Below are positions 25,321-61,013 of a DNA stretch of 64,000 bases, one piece after another (position 1 is the first letter of the stretch; the number at the start of each line of letters is the position of its first letter). Position numbers and translations under genes: made by a program. The notes beneath the pieces were generated by a model. The model did no database searches. It saw only the letters and a program-made list of their open reading frames with translations, and had not been told where the DNA came from. Source of the DNA: Lampris incognitus (Eukaryota > Chordata > Actinopteri > Lampriformes > Lampridae); assembly GCF_029633865.1 (NCBI RefSeq), contig NC_079217.1, positions 32,995,090 through 33,059,089 on the forward strand, given 5' to 3'.

Positions 25321-27147
25321 CAGTTAATCTTATTCACCCTTCTATGTTCCCCTCTGTTTTTCACTATCTAGTGTTAAACTCCCAACTGTTGCAGAAATAT
25401 CTGGTCTTATTCACAAATCCAAAATCATCTACCTGTCAGTTAGATCACCTTCCTACTCATTTAGTAAAAGCCTGTCTACCTTCTCTATCCTCTTTAATAA
25501 CTGATATCATATATTCCTCTCTTACCTCTGGTCTTGTTTCCTCATCTCCCAAAACAGCTACAATAACTCCAATACTCAGGAAACCTGGTGCAGACCCCAA
25601 CAATTTGAATAATTTTTGCCCACTCTCAAATTTACCATTTCTCTCTAAAGCACTTGAAAGTACAGTCGCATCTCAGGTACACGCTCACTTGACTAACAAC
25701 AATCTGTTTGAACAATTCCAGTGTGGTTTTCACTCCATGCACAGGACGGAAACCGCATTGGTGAAAATCACTAATGATCTTTTGATGGCAGCTGACTCTG
25801 GGCTCTTAACCATACTTGTCCTCCTTGATCTGAGTGCAGCCTTTGATACCATCTCACACAAAATCCTACTAGAAAGCTTAGCCTCCACTGGAATAACTGG
25901 CACCCCCCTTGACTGGTTTAGATCATACCTCTCTGGCCGCACTCAGTTTGTCCAACTTAAAATTTTGAAATCTGAGTCCTTTCCTGTTATTACCAGTGTT
26001 CCCCAGGGCTCAGTATTGGGACCCCTCCTATTTATTATTTACCTACTACCTCTTGGCCACATTTTCAGGAAATTTGGCATTCAATTTCCCTGCTACGTGG
26101 ATGACACCCAGCTTTATCACCCAACTTTATCTATCCACCAAACCTACCTCTTCCGCCCACTTCCCTTTCTGACTGTTTACTCGAAATTAAGTTCTGGTTC
26201 TCATACCACTTCCTCAAACTTAATAGTGATAAAATGGAGGTCCTTTCAGTTGGCACTAAATCTATTTGGGCCAAAACTGGTAGTTTTTCTCCTTACTATT
26301 GACAATTCTATAGTCCCCCCATCGCCTCAAGTTAAGAGTCTGGGTGTCATCCTGGACAGCACATTATCTTTTGAAGCCCACATCAACAATGTTACTCGGT
26401 CTGCATACTTCCACCTACGCAATATTAATCGTCTTCAGCTGTCACTTACACCTAAAAGCACAGCCATACTCACTCACACCCTGGTTACATCCCGTATTGA
26501 CTACTGTAATTCTATCCTCTTTGGTCTTCCCTTCAGTGTCTTCGTAAGCTTCAGTTGGTCCAGAATTCAGCTGCCCATATCATTACCAGAACTCCTTCCA
26601 TAGATCATATCACTCCTGTTCTTCAGCAACTCCATTGGCTTCCTGTTATATACCGTATTGACGTCAAGATCCTGCTCACCTTTAAGGTCCTTAATAACTT
26701 GGCTCCTTCATATCTTTCCAAACTCCTTCATATCCGCACCCCCTCCCCGCATTCTCAGATCCTCTTCTGCTCTCCAACTCACTACACCATCGGCCCGCTT
26801 CCATGGGGACTAGAGCCTTCAGTCGTTCTGCCCCCCACCTATGGAATTCTCTCCCACAAGAAATTTGCAACATTGGCTCTCTTACAACCTACAAATCCCA
26901 TCTCAAAATGTACCTTTTCAAACTGGCATATTCAGTCTGATCCACGCTTCATTGAGTTTTGTGCAGATGCTGATTTTATACTTATCTGTTGTGTTAACTT
27001 TTTATTGTCTACCCTGCTTTGTTTTGATTTTACGCTGTCTGATACAGTGCTGCTTGTTTTTGTTTTTTTTACTGTGTTCTGTAGGGTGTACTTGAGTGCT
27101 TTGAAAGGGACCCACAAATAAAATGCATTATCATTAGTAGTAGTACA
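25321..27147 (+). mobile_element. L2-type LINE, second piece (RT to 3' end)
   Basis: Continues the LINE broken at 19321. A long frame (about 25321-26603) gives the reverse transcriptase: LDHLPTHLVKACLPSL, ITPILRKPGADPNNLNNF, LDLSAAFDTISHKILLESL, VPQGSVLGPLLFIIYLLPLG and the catalytic YVDD (family norm YADD) at about 26095. The next frame carries the C-terminal region (IITRTPSIDHITPVLQQLHW). The 3' end near 27115 is 'gcttt...aaaggg...cccacaaataaaa', a typical L2 tail, then a short ATT/AGT repeat. Several frame changes; inactive. Confidence 0.88.
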
Positions 27148-27761
27148 ACTTTTGGCAAGATACCACATAAAGTAGTCAGTAAAAATAGAAACAAAGTAGC
27201 CATTGAATCACTTACTGGAGCTCAGTACAGCAGAAACACAACCTGTGTAAAGAAGTACATCACAGAGGGAACAGGAGACCAACATGGGACAGAAAAATTG
27301 GACGATGGGAATGCTGGTTTGAACCCAGGGCAACAATTAGCTATAGACTCTTCCAGATGTCCTGCCATGCAAGTTGAACACAGCAGACCTTTAACACTTT
27401 CTCTAAGGCCTCTATGTCTTTACTTAAATCAAATGTTTTGTTTATAGAAAATTTGAAGCAGAAACAGGTTGTGGAGATTATTATTTTGGTTGTATTTGTA
27501 ATTGGAAATGTTACTCAGTTGAGAAAATTTGGTTATTAGATCACTATATATCCAGGTAAAAGGGGGATGTCATGTACTGAATGGTGTACTGTACCTTTAA
27601 GAGGAACTATGTGATAGAGAAAGGTAACCAAGGGAAGACAATTACGTCCACAGTTGAGACATCAGTAAAAGAGCTGGATTTCAAAACAGATGTCGGTGAT
27701 TTGATTCTGAAAAACATAATTAAAAGAAATAAGGTAAAGGACGAAGTTACAAAATATAACA
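27148..27761 (+). mobile_element. old gypsy element, second piece with 3' LTR
   Basis: The first bases read FGKIPHKVVSKNRNKVAIES, the pol C-terminus expected directly after the HKVNKF reading that stops at 18957. A polypurine-like AAAAGGGGGA (27558-27567) precedes a probable 194-bp 3' LTR, 27568-27761, beginning TGTCATG and ending ATAACA. No matching 5' LTR was found left of 17086, so the 5' half has been lost. Confidence 0.75.
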
Positions 27762-28190
27762 GGTAGTGACCGAAAGGGTGAGATCGCGGATACAAGCGGC
27801 TGAAATGAGTTTCCTCCGTAGGGTGTCTGGGCTCAGCCTTAGAGATAGGGTGAGGAGCTCGGACATCCGGAGGGAGCTCGGAGTAGAGCTGCTTCTCCTT
27901 CGCGTCGAAATCAGCCAGTTGAGGTGGTTCGGGCATCTGATAAGGATGCCTCCTGGGCTCCTTCCTTTGGAGGTTTACCGGGTACGGCCAACTGGGAGGA
28001 GACCCAGGGGGTAGACCCAGAACTCGCTGGAGGGACTACATGTCCAATCTGGCCTGGGAACGCATTGGGATCCCCCAGGAGGAGCTGGAGGGCGTAGCTG
28101 GTGAGAGGGACATCTGGAGTGCCCTACTTAACTTGCTGCCACCGCGGCCCGACCCCGGCGAAGCGGCTGATGATGAATGAATGAATAACT
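27762..28190 (+). mobile_element. Rex3 LINE, 3' piece
   Basis: Resumes Rex3 at 'ggtagtgaccgaaagggtga': VTERVRSRIQAAEMSFLRRV, LSLRDRVRSSDIRRELGVE, LRWFGHLIRMPPG and the end of the ORF, then an ATGA-type short-repeat tail ('gatgatgaatgaatgaataa'), usual for Rex3. The RT segment present at 34215-34670 in the other copy is absent between 17085 and 27762, so the gypsy insertion or a later deletion removed about 0.45 kb. Confidence 0.85.
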
Positions 28191-29040
28191 TTAATTGCTC
28201 AAATTATATTGTTTGTAGCAGAGAATGGGCAGCTTTTTTGTTAAAAAAAAACGAAAGATTCAAATCCAACAAGGGACATCGAGGTTGGTGTTCTCAGTCA
28301 AAACCTGGTCGTTGACCCCTGCTCTCGATCTGGGCTCTCCAACTGGCCATTATATTCATGAGGTGAGCTAAACAGTATCCCAAAACACACCCATAAACTA
28401 CTACATGCAAATATCAGGGATGATGATTTGTTGACAGCTGATGACAAAATTTTGTAAAAAAAAAAAATCAGTTTTTTTCTGTTTGTGTTTTTTCTGTTTT
28501 TCCTTTTTATTCGCCTGTAAATGAATAAAGAAAAAATTATACATTTGAACTTTAATTGTCTATTTTATGACAGCGCATATGGTGCTATTTGATTGTTATA
28601 TATATAAATATATTGGCTATACTGATTAATAAGCAATCAGTGCAATTCGTGTCCCAAAATGTTTCAATAAATGTAAATGTACAGTGGGGTCAGATACTTT
28701 TGTTTTGAAATGGTTATTGTAAGGAATCGTCCAGTAGATGGAGCTGAAAACATACAAATACACTAGAACAATACAAACGCACCCTGTCTCCTCTGATGAG
28801 CCAGCACAACCATTCATTGTCGTCATTGTCACTTTTAAGGATCTGTAGTAACTACAGGTCATAAATCCCCTGATGGAGGAAACTGATATTTTAAAGCCTA
28901 CATGCATCAATGTTATTGAGGAGCAACGCACCGCTTTGCTTGTTGCATTCTGTGGAGATGGGACTGCTCAAAATATTTTAGGATATTCCAGTCTTTGGGG
29001 GCTTACTTTGTTTACACTTGATTGTGTGTGTGAGAAACAA
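28191..29040. other. no gene recognised
   Basis: AT-rich intergenic DNA. I see no exon, RNA or identifiable transposon. Confidence 0.6.
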
Positions 29041-29802
<762 letters not shown>

Positions 29803-29805
<3 letters not shown>

Positions 29806-31390
29806 CATTCACGCACAAGGTAAAACACACACACACAGGGCATGTATATACATGCAGTATAAAGTGGTGTCATTGCTGCAGCTTGAGACGTGTCCTGTCT
29901 GCATTCGTTCAGCTTAGTAGTTCCTATTGTTGCACTGTTTTTAAAACAGCTGTGATTCATTTTGGTTCGTTAAATGGTAGTCAATGTTCACATCCCTAAT
30001 TGTACGGTTCATATGCCATAAATTGCTTATCAGCCTGTTTAGGTTTAGATAAACATGAAACGAATATACCCGTTTTTCTTTCTTTCAAAGCTTTACTTGC
30101 ATGTGTTGTCGACACATTTTGTTCATCATGACTTCTTTAGACCTTGTGTAATATCAACTGCACCACTTCCCTGAATAACGGCTACTGTTCCAGCATATCT
30201 CACCTTGCTGCATTAGGACCTTGTTAGTAATTCAGTCAATGTCATCCGAGTCAATATAGCCCTGAAATGTTTGTTTAAGACCTTATTATGGCAAACAGTT
30301 GTTCTTGACTGAACTGTCACCTCAACGAGGTAATCTCAGCGGTGGAGTCATCAGGCAGAGTTGAAAAGACCTGACGCACGCAACTGTGAGAGCACCCTGC
30401 AGGACCCACCGGGAGAACCCTTCGTTATCTTTAATTATCCCTGCTCCACCAGGGTTCAAACTCATCTCAACTGTTGGAGCTGTACCACCGTTATATTACA
30501 CCAATTAAAGCACGCTTCAGGTGTTTTCATGCAATGAAGGCGTCTCCATGGCAAAAAGCCTCAACTGACCCCAGTACACCATTCATTTTGCCCGTGCTAT
30601 TTTGTCGCATTATTCATTATTTGGCTTACTAGGTCAACACTATCCTGTCAGGTCCATCTTCATGTCCGTAATATGTTTGTTGCTTGGTTGGAAGTTTCAA
30701 TTCATGAGAGTTTATGTTTTGGGTTTTTTTTTGTTTTTTGTGGTCACTATATTCACATTGGGTGTTTTGGATGTGAAGGAGGCTCAGTGCATCTCCCTCC
30801 TCCTGAACAGGATTTCTGTGTACTGTTTTTCACTCTGGCGTATGTTGTCAATCCTCTTACATATTGCTTTATCAAGTATGGATTAGTTACCTGAGCAACA
30901 CCCATTCGGCTCTAAGTCTCTTGCAAAGGACTTTGATTGAATAGGCCTGTAAGTGAATATGGCGTCATTTTGACTATGGAACCAATATTATTTTCCCCAA
31001 CCAAAATGATTGAAATCCTTTTTTTTTCTTTTTTTTTTTCTTTTTTTGGCAAAGAACTGGATGAGATTTACATTTTTATCTGAACGCAATGTAATTTTGT
31101 ACTTATAGACGGGCATACAGGTCATAACAGACACATAAAATGCAGATGGCGTGTGGCTGTGTGATCTTGTTATCTGTAAATGGGAGCTGAAAGAGTCTTT
31201 CACTAGCTGAGGGATGTAAGTAGCCCTCCGGGGTGCTGAAGTCGTCTCTAAACGCGACAAGACACACGGAACTTGGTGTGTCATTCTCAGCCCCGTCTTA
31301 GCCACCGCAGACATTATGGCCCATGGACTCGTCATTTGAACGATAGGGTGAATCTTTTCTCAGTGTGGTGTCGACGGATGAGCTTTGGAA
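29803..31390. other. intergenic DNA upstream of the guanylyl cyclase gene
   Basis: No coding feature supported. Frames at 30602-30894 are hydrophobic but lack a family signature. The cyclase promoter should lie near the right end of this stretch; no TATA box or cone-rod type element is clear enough to call. Confidence 0.5.
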
Positions 31391-31475
31391 TGGTTAGGTA
31401 AGGATTTTACTTATTTGAACTTGAAGCTGGACACTTTGGACCGTGAGGCTGTCCAATAAGAGTGTAAAAGAAATG
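31391..31475 (+). other. candidate 5' noncoding exon of the guanylyl cyclase gene
   Basis: A consensus donor AAATG|GTAAGT ends this segment at 31475, and a pyrimidine-rich acceptor 'tattttgcag' at 31583-31592 opens the exon carrying the start codon. The 117-bp intron between them is short but plausible. The left boundary is arbitrary. Confidence 0.55.
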
Positions 31476-31625
31476 GTAAGTGATTTAATCATTAAATTTC
31501 AGTTGTTTCTGATTCCTTGGACATCTTTTAATATATTTTAAAAACATTTGCTGAATTGTAAATACAAACCATTATTTCTGCATATTTTGCAGGTGTCTTT
31601 CGCAAGATTAATAATGCTAAGGTGA
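31473..31625 (+). promoter_or_regulatory. upstream ORF in the cyclase leader, created by splicing
   Basis: If the leader intron 31476-31592 is removed, an ATG at 31473-31475 reads on as MVSFARLIMLR and stops at TGA 31623-31625, 38 bases before the main start at 31664. Such a short upstream ORF usually lowers translation of the main frame. Its existence depends on the predicted leader intron. Confidence 0.4.
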
Positions 31626-31663
31626 AGTTAAGAATTCACTTATTGGGATATTCTGGAAGGACA

Positions 31664-55264
<23,601 letters not shown>

Positions 55265-55283
55265 ATGAGTAGAAGACAAGAGG

Positions 55284-55289
55284 AAATAA
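55284..55289 (+). terminator. possible polyadenylation signal of the cyclase transcript
   Basis: AATAAA 20 bases after the stop of terminal exon b. It would give a very short 3' UTR, so a later signal is also possible. Confidence 0.35.
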
Positions 55290-55771
55290 AGGACACAAAA
55301 CAGGAGGAGAAAGGAGGAGGATTAAAAAGAGACAGAGGTGAGATAAGAGGAAGATGCAGGTGAAGGCTAGAAGGCACAACCTGGCCTGTTCACATTGGCT
55401 TAATGCAGACTTCTTTAATAGGATTGCCCATCATCTGGCTAATCTGTGCCTAGCCAGCACAGCAGAACGAGACGGTGCTCATGTAATGAAGGTTGGTGTA
55501 TTAACCTGCCTATATGTGTGATGGGATCACAGCAAAAGCACCCTGTTTCCTTATGAAGAACACATCTATTCACTCCTCTCTTAACTTACTGGCCACTGAG
55601 TGGTCACCTATGTCAGAGTCACAAGTTGAAACACCCATTGGAGTTGAAACATCCATCACACCACACAACTATTGTAGCTTTCAGGAGACCTTTTTCACCA
55701 ACATGACTTCCCCATTGCCTGCAATATTAAAAAGCCAACAATCTGTCTGTCGTCTTCCATTGTGTCTATGA

Positions 55772-56072
55772 TCACTTATTTTGTGTTGCAGCACAGTGTA
55801 TAACACAATACAGGTATTTTCATTGACATATCTATATGTTTCTGTTCTCAGATGACTGTGTGTCTATAAAAAGTGATTTTATAAAGGGTCACAAAATGCT
55901 AACAGCGTTGAAATTACCATTAGCCTTGATTAGCCAGTTAGCATTTTGTGACCCTTGATCAAATCACTTTTTTTCCAGCCATGCAGTCATCTGGCAAAAT
56001 AAACATAAATATATGTCAGTGACAACACTTATATTGTATTATACATTGTGTTGAAACACAAAATAAGTTATC
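55772..56072. mobile_element. 300-bp palindromic MITE-like repeat
   Basis: Sequence from both ends inward is inverted and imperfect: 'cacttattttgtgttgcagc' near 55774 against 'gttgaaacacaaaataagtt' near 56050; 'cagatgactgtg' against 'catgcagtcatctg'; and the exact 'gggtcacaaaatgctaac' / 'gttagcattttgtgaccc' around the centre. No ORF. Class unknown. Confidence 0.82.
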
Positions 56073-57324
56073 ACACACAATCAAAGGCAACAGCTTCTTT
56101 TTCTTTCTTTTTTTCAACACTGGGTAGAATGGGGAGAACCAATCTTTATCCTTCAGTGACGAAGTGGAAGTATGTTGGCCATGTTTTTGCTAAAGGTCTG
56201 TGTGAAAACTGAATGTGGTTTATTTTCTATTACGAATGTTTTGTCACTTTTTAGTTTTAGTTTGTCTTGAAAGGATCAGAGTTTTCCATTAAGAGAATGG
56301 CAGTAAGTGCAGAAGAAGGAGGTGCAGACTAGTTTTGCTAGGTTTGGCTAAATATTTTATTGCACAGGCTTCATTCAAGGTTAGCCCTCCAAGGTGGGAG
56401 GCTAAGGCTGCTATTGTATATAATATCTCTTGCACTGAGAGAAATAGGCTACTTTATTTCTATTGCTTTTGTAAAAATAGTTGAGGGCTTTGGGAGGTGA
56501 ACATGTTAGTGACAGGAAGGAAAGGCATCATTCAAATCATTTTTGAGTGAATATTTTGTTCGAGAAATTCAGCAATTTACTCATACTTTTCCAGATGTTT
56601 ACATTAACAAAAGGGTGATGACATCGATCTGATAGGTTAAGAATGATTTGAATCTGGCCATCCATGCCTTGCATCATTCTAAAATTCTAACAGAAAAGTT
56701 TTCTTAATTCACTTGAGTCCCAGTGCACAATTTTAACTCCACTGAAGTCCATAAAATAATTAGGGAAAAAAAAACTTTTTGGCAAACAGAAAGGCATCTA
56801 TTTGTTAATGAAATATTTGGTTTCAAATTTGTCATGGTATTGTTATTTATAATAATTCAAAGAAAATTTCCATTTTGTCAACCCCTTTTTTCCCAGTGAC
56901 TTTTCTGCACTCATCACTGGCTAACTGACTGAATAAAAGTTGGTTAACAACATCTGGTGTTGAATTGTAGTAGTCGTTAGATTTGCTTGTAGAAGTGACA
57001 TTTTTAGAGAGAAAATTTGGTCGTAAATGAGCAGGCAATCATTCATTTTGATATTATTCATATATTTTTTTCACATTTTTAAGTATATTTGTTTCATATT
57101 TTGAATTTCATGTGGCCTGAAATGATGGAAATGCTACTCCTAATTGAGCAGTATTTCTAGTTAGCTGTTGAAAATAATTTCCTTTTCTAAAATCATATTT
57201 TTAATCAGTAGTTTATCAATAATAAGTGAAATCAATCAAAACATATGGTTGTAAAAAGAAAAGTTATTGAATGTAATTTCAATATTGTCACACAAAGTTG
57301 ATTTCTGTCCGCGGGTTTAATGTG
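56073..57324. other. spacer between cyclase and serpinh1; nothing recognised
   Basis: AT-rich DNA. No exon or RNA supported. Confidence 0.6.
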
Positions 57325-57830
<506 letters not shown>

Positions 57831-60257
57831 GCTCAAGCACAAACTGTAGAGTGAGTACTTCAATATTTTGTAAAAATAGCTAGATTTTGAGCTGCCTACC
57901 ATTGACTTCAATAGAGGTGGAGGCACAAACTGGAAACCTGCAGAAGCCAGAATATCTTTAGAGGGCCCCTTTTGACATCAAGGTGTGGACAGATACACTG
58001 TGACACGTTTTCTTCTTTGGTACCTCTGCGGTCAATGGAAATAATATCAAACACTTTAGCATGTAGGTTAAATGTATTTGGAAGAGCTGGGAAATGGGTC
58101 CATGTCTATGCCTCGTGTCAAAAAACATCTCAGTCCTTGAAGACTTGCCATGTAAAACCATCTGCTCCGGATGACAGTTTGAGTATGGAGTTATCGACCC
58201 TGCTCGCTGCTGCCTTCACACACCATAGCGCCATCTAACAAGTTAAAGTGTAAATGTTACCTAGGTAGGAGCAAAAGATTTGAATGGATGTATCCGGTGT
58301 TTGAATTAAGGAAATACTTAGTAAATTGAAAAATTTAAAAAGAGAGATTTTCACTGACCAAATATATTGAAGGTTGGTGTATATGGATACTTGAAGAAGA
58401 AGAAAACATAATACTTTTTCAAAATGAGTAATCCATCTTCTTTTTTCTTTTTCTTTTTTACAAAGGGATATCTGTTGGCGAGAAAATATAAAGCTCAAGA
58501 TTACAGAGACTAAATCATGAAATAAAAATAGTTTTCAAAAAGGGTGATAGGTACCTTAAGCACCTGGCTGATAAAACAATAACCCTTTTATGAAACTGAT
58601 TCCAACGATTAGGTATTTATGTATTGATAAACCTCAGCTAAGGATATTATCCCCTCAAAGCAGGTAAAGCAGTTTCATGGTCTTATGACAATAATAGCAT
58701 ATTGATAAATACTTGATGTGCACCATAACACATTTGAACAATTTCAACCCGAGTCATGTACATTATGTAATTTACTGTTTATATTTATTATTGTTACTTG
58801 TCTTGTACATTTCTAAATGAGATGTAAAGTAATGTAAATACAGCATAATGAAGTAAATACATATTTGATTTGTCACAGCATGCGTCATTTGTATTTCCTC
58901 ATGGTGTGTTCATTCTACTAAAGACAGGATTGCTGACTGGGCAATTGCCCCAGGGCCTCAGACATCCAAGGGCCCCAGAGGCTCCAAATTCACCATGTGT
59001 CAATTAGTTTGTGATCCTTTGGTTGAATGCAAACCCTAACCCTAACCCTAACCCTAATATGCACCATTTAAACATAATATCACCTGAAGTGATGGAGGCC
59101 TTAAGACGGGTACATAGCCACTCTTTGTACACACACAATGCACAGAGCGTACAATCATCGGATTGGTTGGGGCCCATAGTGCATTTTTGTCCCAGGAGCC
59201 CCTGGCGGGTTAATCCGGCCATGATTCTAATTTCAACCAGATGATGGCGCCTAGATCATACCCAAGAAAATCTCGAGGGTCTATATACATTGTTCATGTT
59301 CCCACGATGGGAGCGCATCCATTTGAGGAGCTAGACATGACATGTTTTTGTGTTATTACATTCCTTTACCTTATCTAAAGGATGAGGTTTTGATAGGAGT
59401 GCTTTTTGATAGGGTCTTTTTACAGAAGTTAGAACAAAATGTTCTTTCAAATCTCTGCATTTTGATTGTTTTTTAATGACTTTTTAGTCAGTTTCGAAGA
59501 AATGTCTTTTTTTTTATCAGCATGAGAGATTCAACTTCCACTGCTGCCATGCAAACCCTGCAATCCCAAGTAATGGAACTCAAAGGTTTGCATGTCCTCT
59601 GCTCAGCTTATCACCTTTATAGACTTCCTTGACTTTTTGGTCATTGCAAACTGATACTTTCCTGAAGGAGAACAGGGATCATTGTCATCTCCCTGCATTC
59701 CAGACGTGAGAGGAATGTTGCTCCCACCAGTCAACTGGAAAGACTGTTATCATTTCATCTGGGATGTTATCTCTGTGGTGAACTCGTCGTTAAAGACACA
59801 ATCCACTGTTATGTGTTCTGCAGTATGGAATCCATAGTATGAGATGCTTTAAAGAAATTGCACACACAAAAACATCCTTTGGTTATCTTTTATTGAAAAC
59901 ACATTGTTGCATTATCACACCATTCCAACAGTATTTTGTGGGAAACACCTTTAGCAATACAACTGCATCGTATGTCTGGCAGGTGAGGATAATTTAAGCA
60001 ACCGTCATTTGGCACTGATCCATTGCAAGCTTAGCGACCACAGAGGAAAACATCAGTGCAGATGGAAGAAACATCAGGGAGTGTTACGAAACCATGAAAT
60101 AAGCTTGTGCAACAATCTTATCTCTTTAAACGTTAAAGATAATGTAAGAAAACACTCATAGATCATAACAGAATCAATCAATAACTACTAATACCCGGCT
60201 GCAAAAAAAAATAATAGAAAAATAATAGAAAAAAAACTGTAAAAAGTGTTATACAAA
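57831..60257. other. spacer downstream of serpinh1; short telomere-type array
   Basis: 'ccctaaccctaaccctaacc' occurs at 59034-59057. Other frames have no recognisable family. A minus-strand AATAAA near 59886 could serve a longer serpinh1 3' UTR. Confidence 0.55.
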
Positions 60258-60345
60258 GGAGTTGAATCAAGTGCAATTGGACTTGGTATATATACATACG
60301 TGAAGACGTTTCGCCTCTCATCCAAGAGGCTTCCACTATTGTGTA
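60258..60345. repeat. dispersed repeat end shared with the 49.2-kb palindrome
   Basis: 'gagttgaatcaagtgcaatt' and 'ggacttggtatatata' repeat one arm of the 49188-49264 foldback, followed by 'gaagacgtttcgcctctcat', a motif dispersed in many fish genomes. Confidence 0.75.
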
Positions 60346-60529
60346 AAAAGGGTTGAAATAGAGATCCCATACTTAATAAAAGCATGCTGTGTCATGCTGA
60401 CTGCCATTGTGTAATTGTTTGTTTTTTTTTCAAGAAAAAAGGTAATAAAGGCACATATTGGTGAATTCTGGGATATTGGAAAAAAAATCATATGAAAGAC
60501 TTTAAAAAGACCTATTGTGTTCATTCACA

Positions 60530-60535
60530 TTTATT
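60530..60535 (-). terminator. serpinh1: serpinh1 polyadenylation signal
   Basis: TTTATT on the plus strand, AATAAA on the minus strand, about 180 bases after the stop codon. Confidence 0.6.
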
Positions 60536-60710
60536 CCCTGCAAGTGTTAAATCTTTCTGTAAAATCAGCAAGCTCAGATAGTCAGTCCACAGATTGCCTA
60601 TTGGAATGTGCTCTTGACATTATCGAAAACATGAACACTTTTTTCCTGACACAATTTCACCTGTGACAAAAGGTTGGCACCACAGTTACAACATTAAAAA
60701 AAAATCTACG

Positions 60711-61013
60711 TTACAGCTCATCGCGCATCTTGTCTCCTTTTGGCCGGACCATTCTGCCGATGTATAGGATGGAGTTGGTCTTGTTGTCTTTCACCAGGAA
60801 GATGAAGGGGTGGTCTACATAGAAAAGCTTAGGATTCCTCAGCTTTTCCGTGCCAAAGATGCTGGTGTCAATAGGATTTCCTTCTGTGTCCAGTTCCAGG
60901 GCTGAAGCATGGAAGACCTCGGAGAGATAGAGATCCTTCTTGCCAGAGATGTTGGATAGGTCGGCCTTGGCTTTATCTACAGCTTCCGTCAGGCCGAGGT
61001 TGGCAAGATGTTT
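60711..61013 (-). CDS. serpinh1: serpinh1 last coding exon
   Basis: 101 codons, [20 protein letters not shown] to the stop at 60713-60711. Includes the HSP47 reactive-loop region ([20 protein letters not shown]), which lacks an inhibitory serpin hinge, and the C-terminal RDEL. Confidence 0.97.
   Translation of the reverse strand, partial: KHLANLGLTEAVDKAKADLSNISGKKDLYLSEVFHASALELDTEGNPIDTSIFGTEKLRNPKLFYVDHPFIFLVKDNKTNSILYIGRMVRPKGDKMRDEL

Noticed and set aside
30602..30894. Hydrophobic 94-codon frame upstream of the cyclase
   Set aside because: No family signature, splice context or conservation evidence; T-rich DNA gives such frames by chance.
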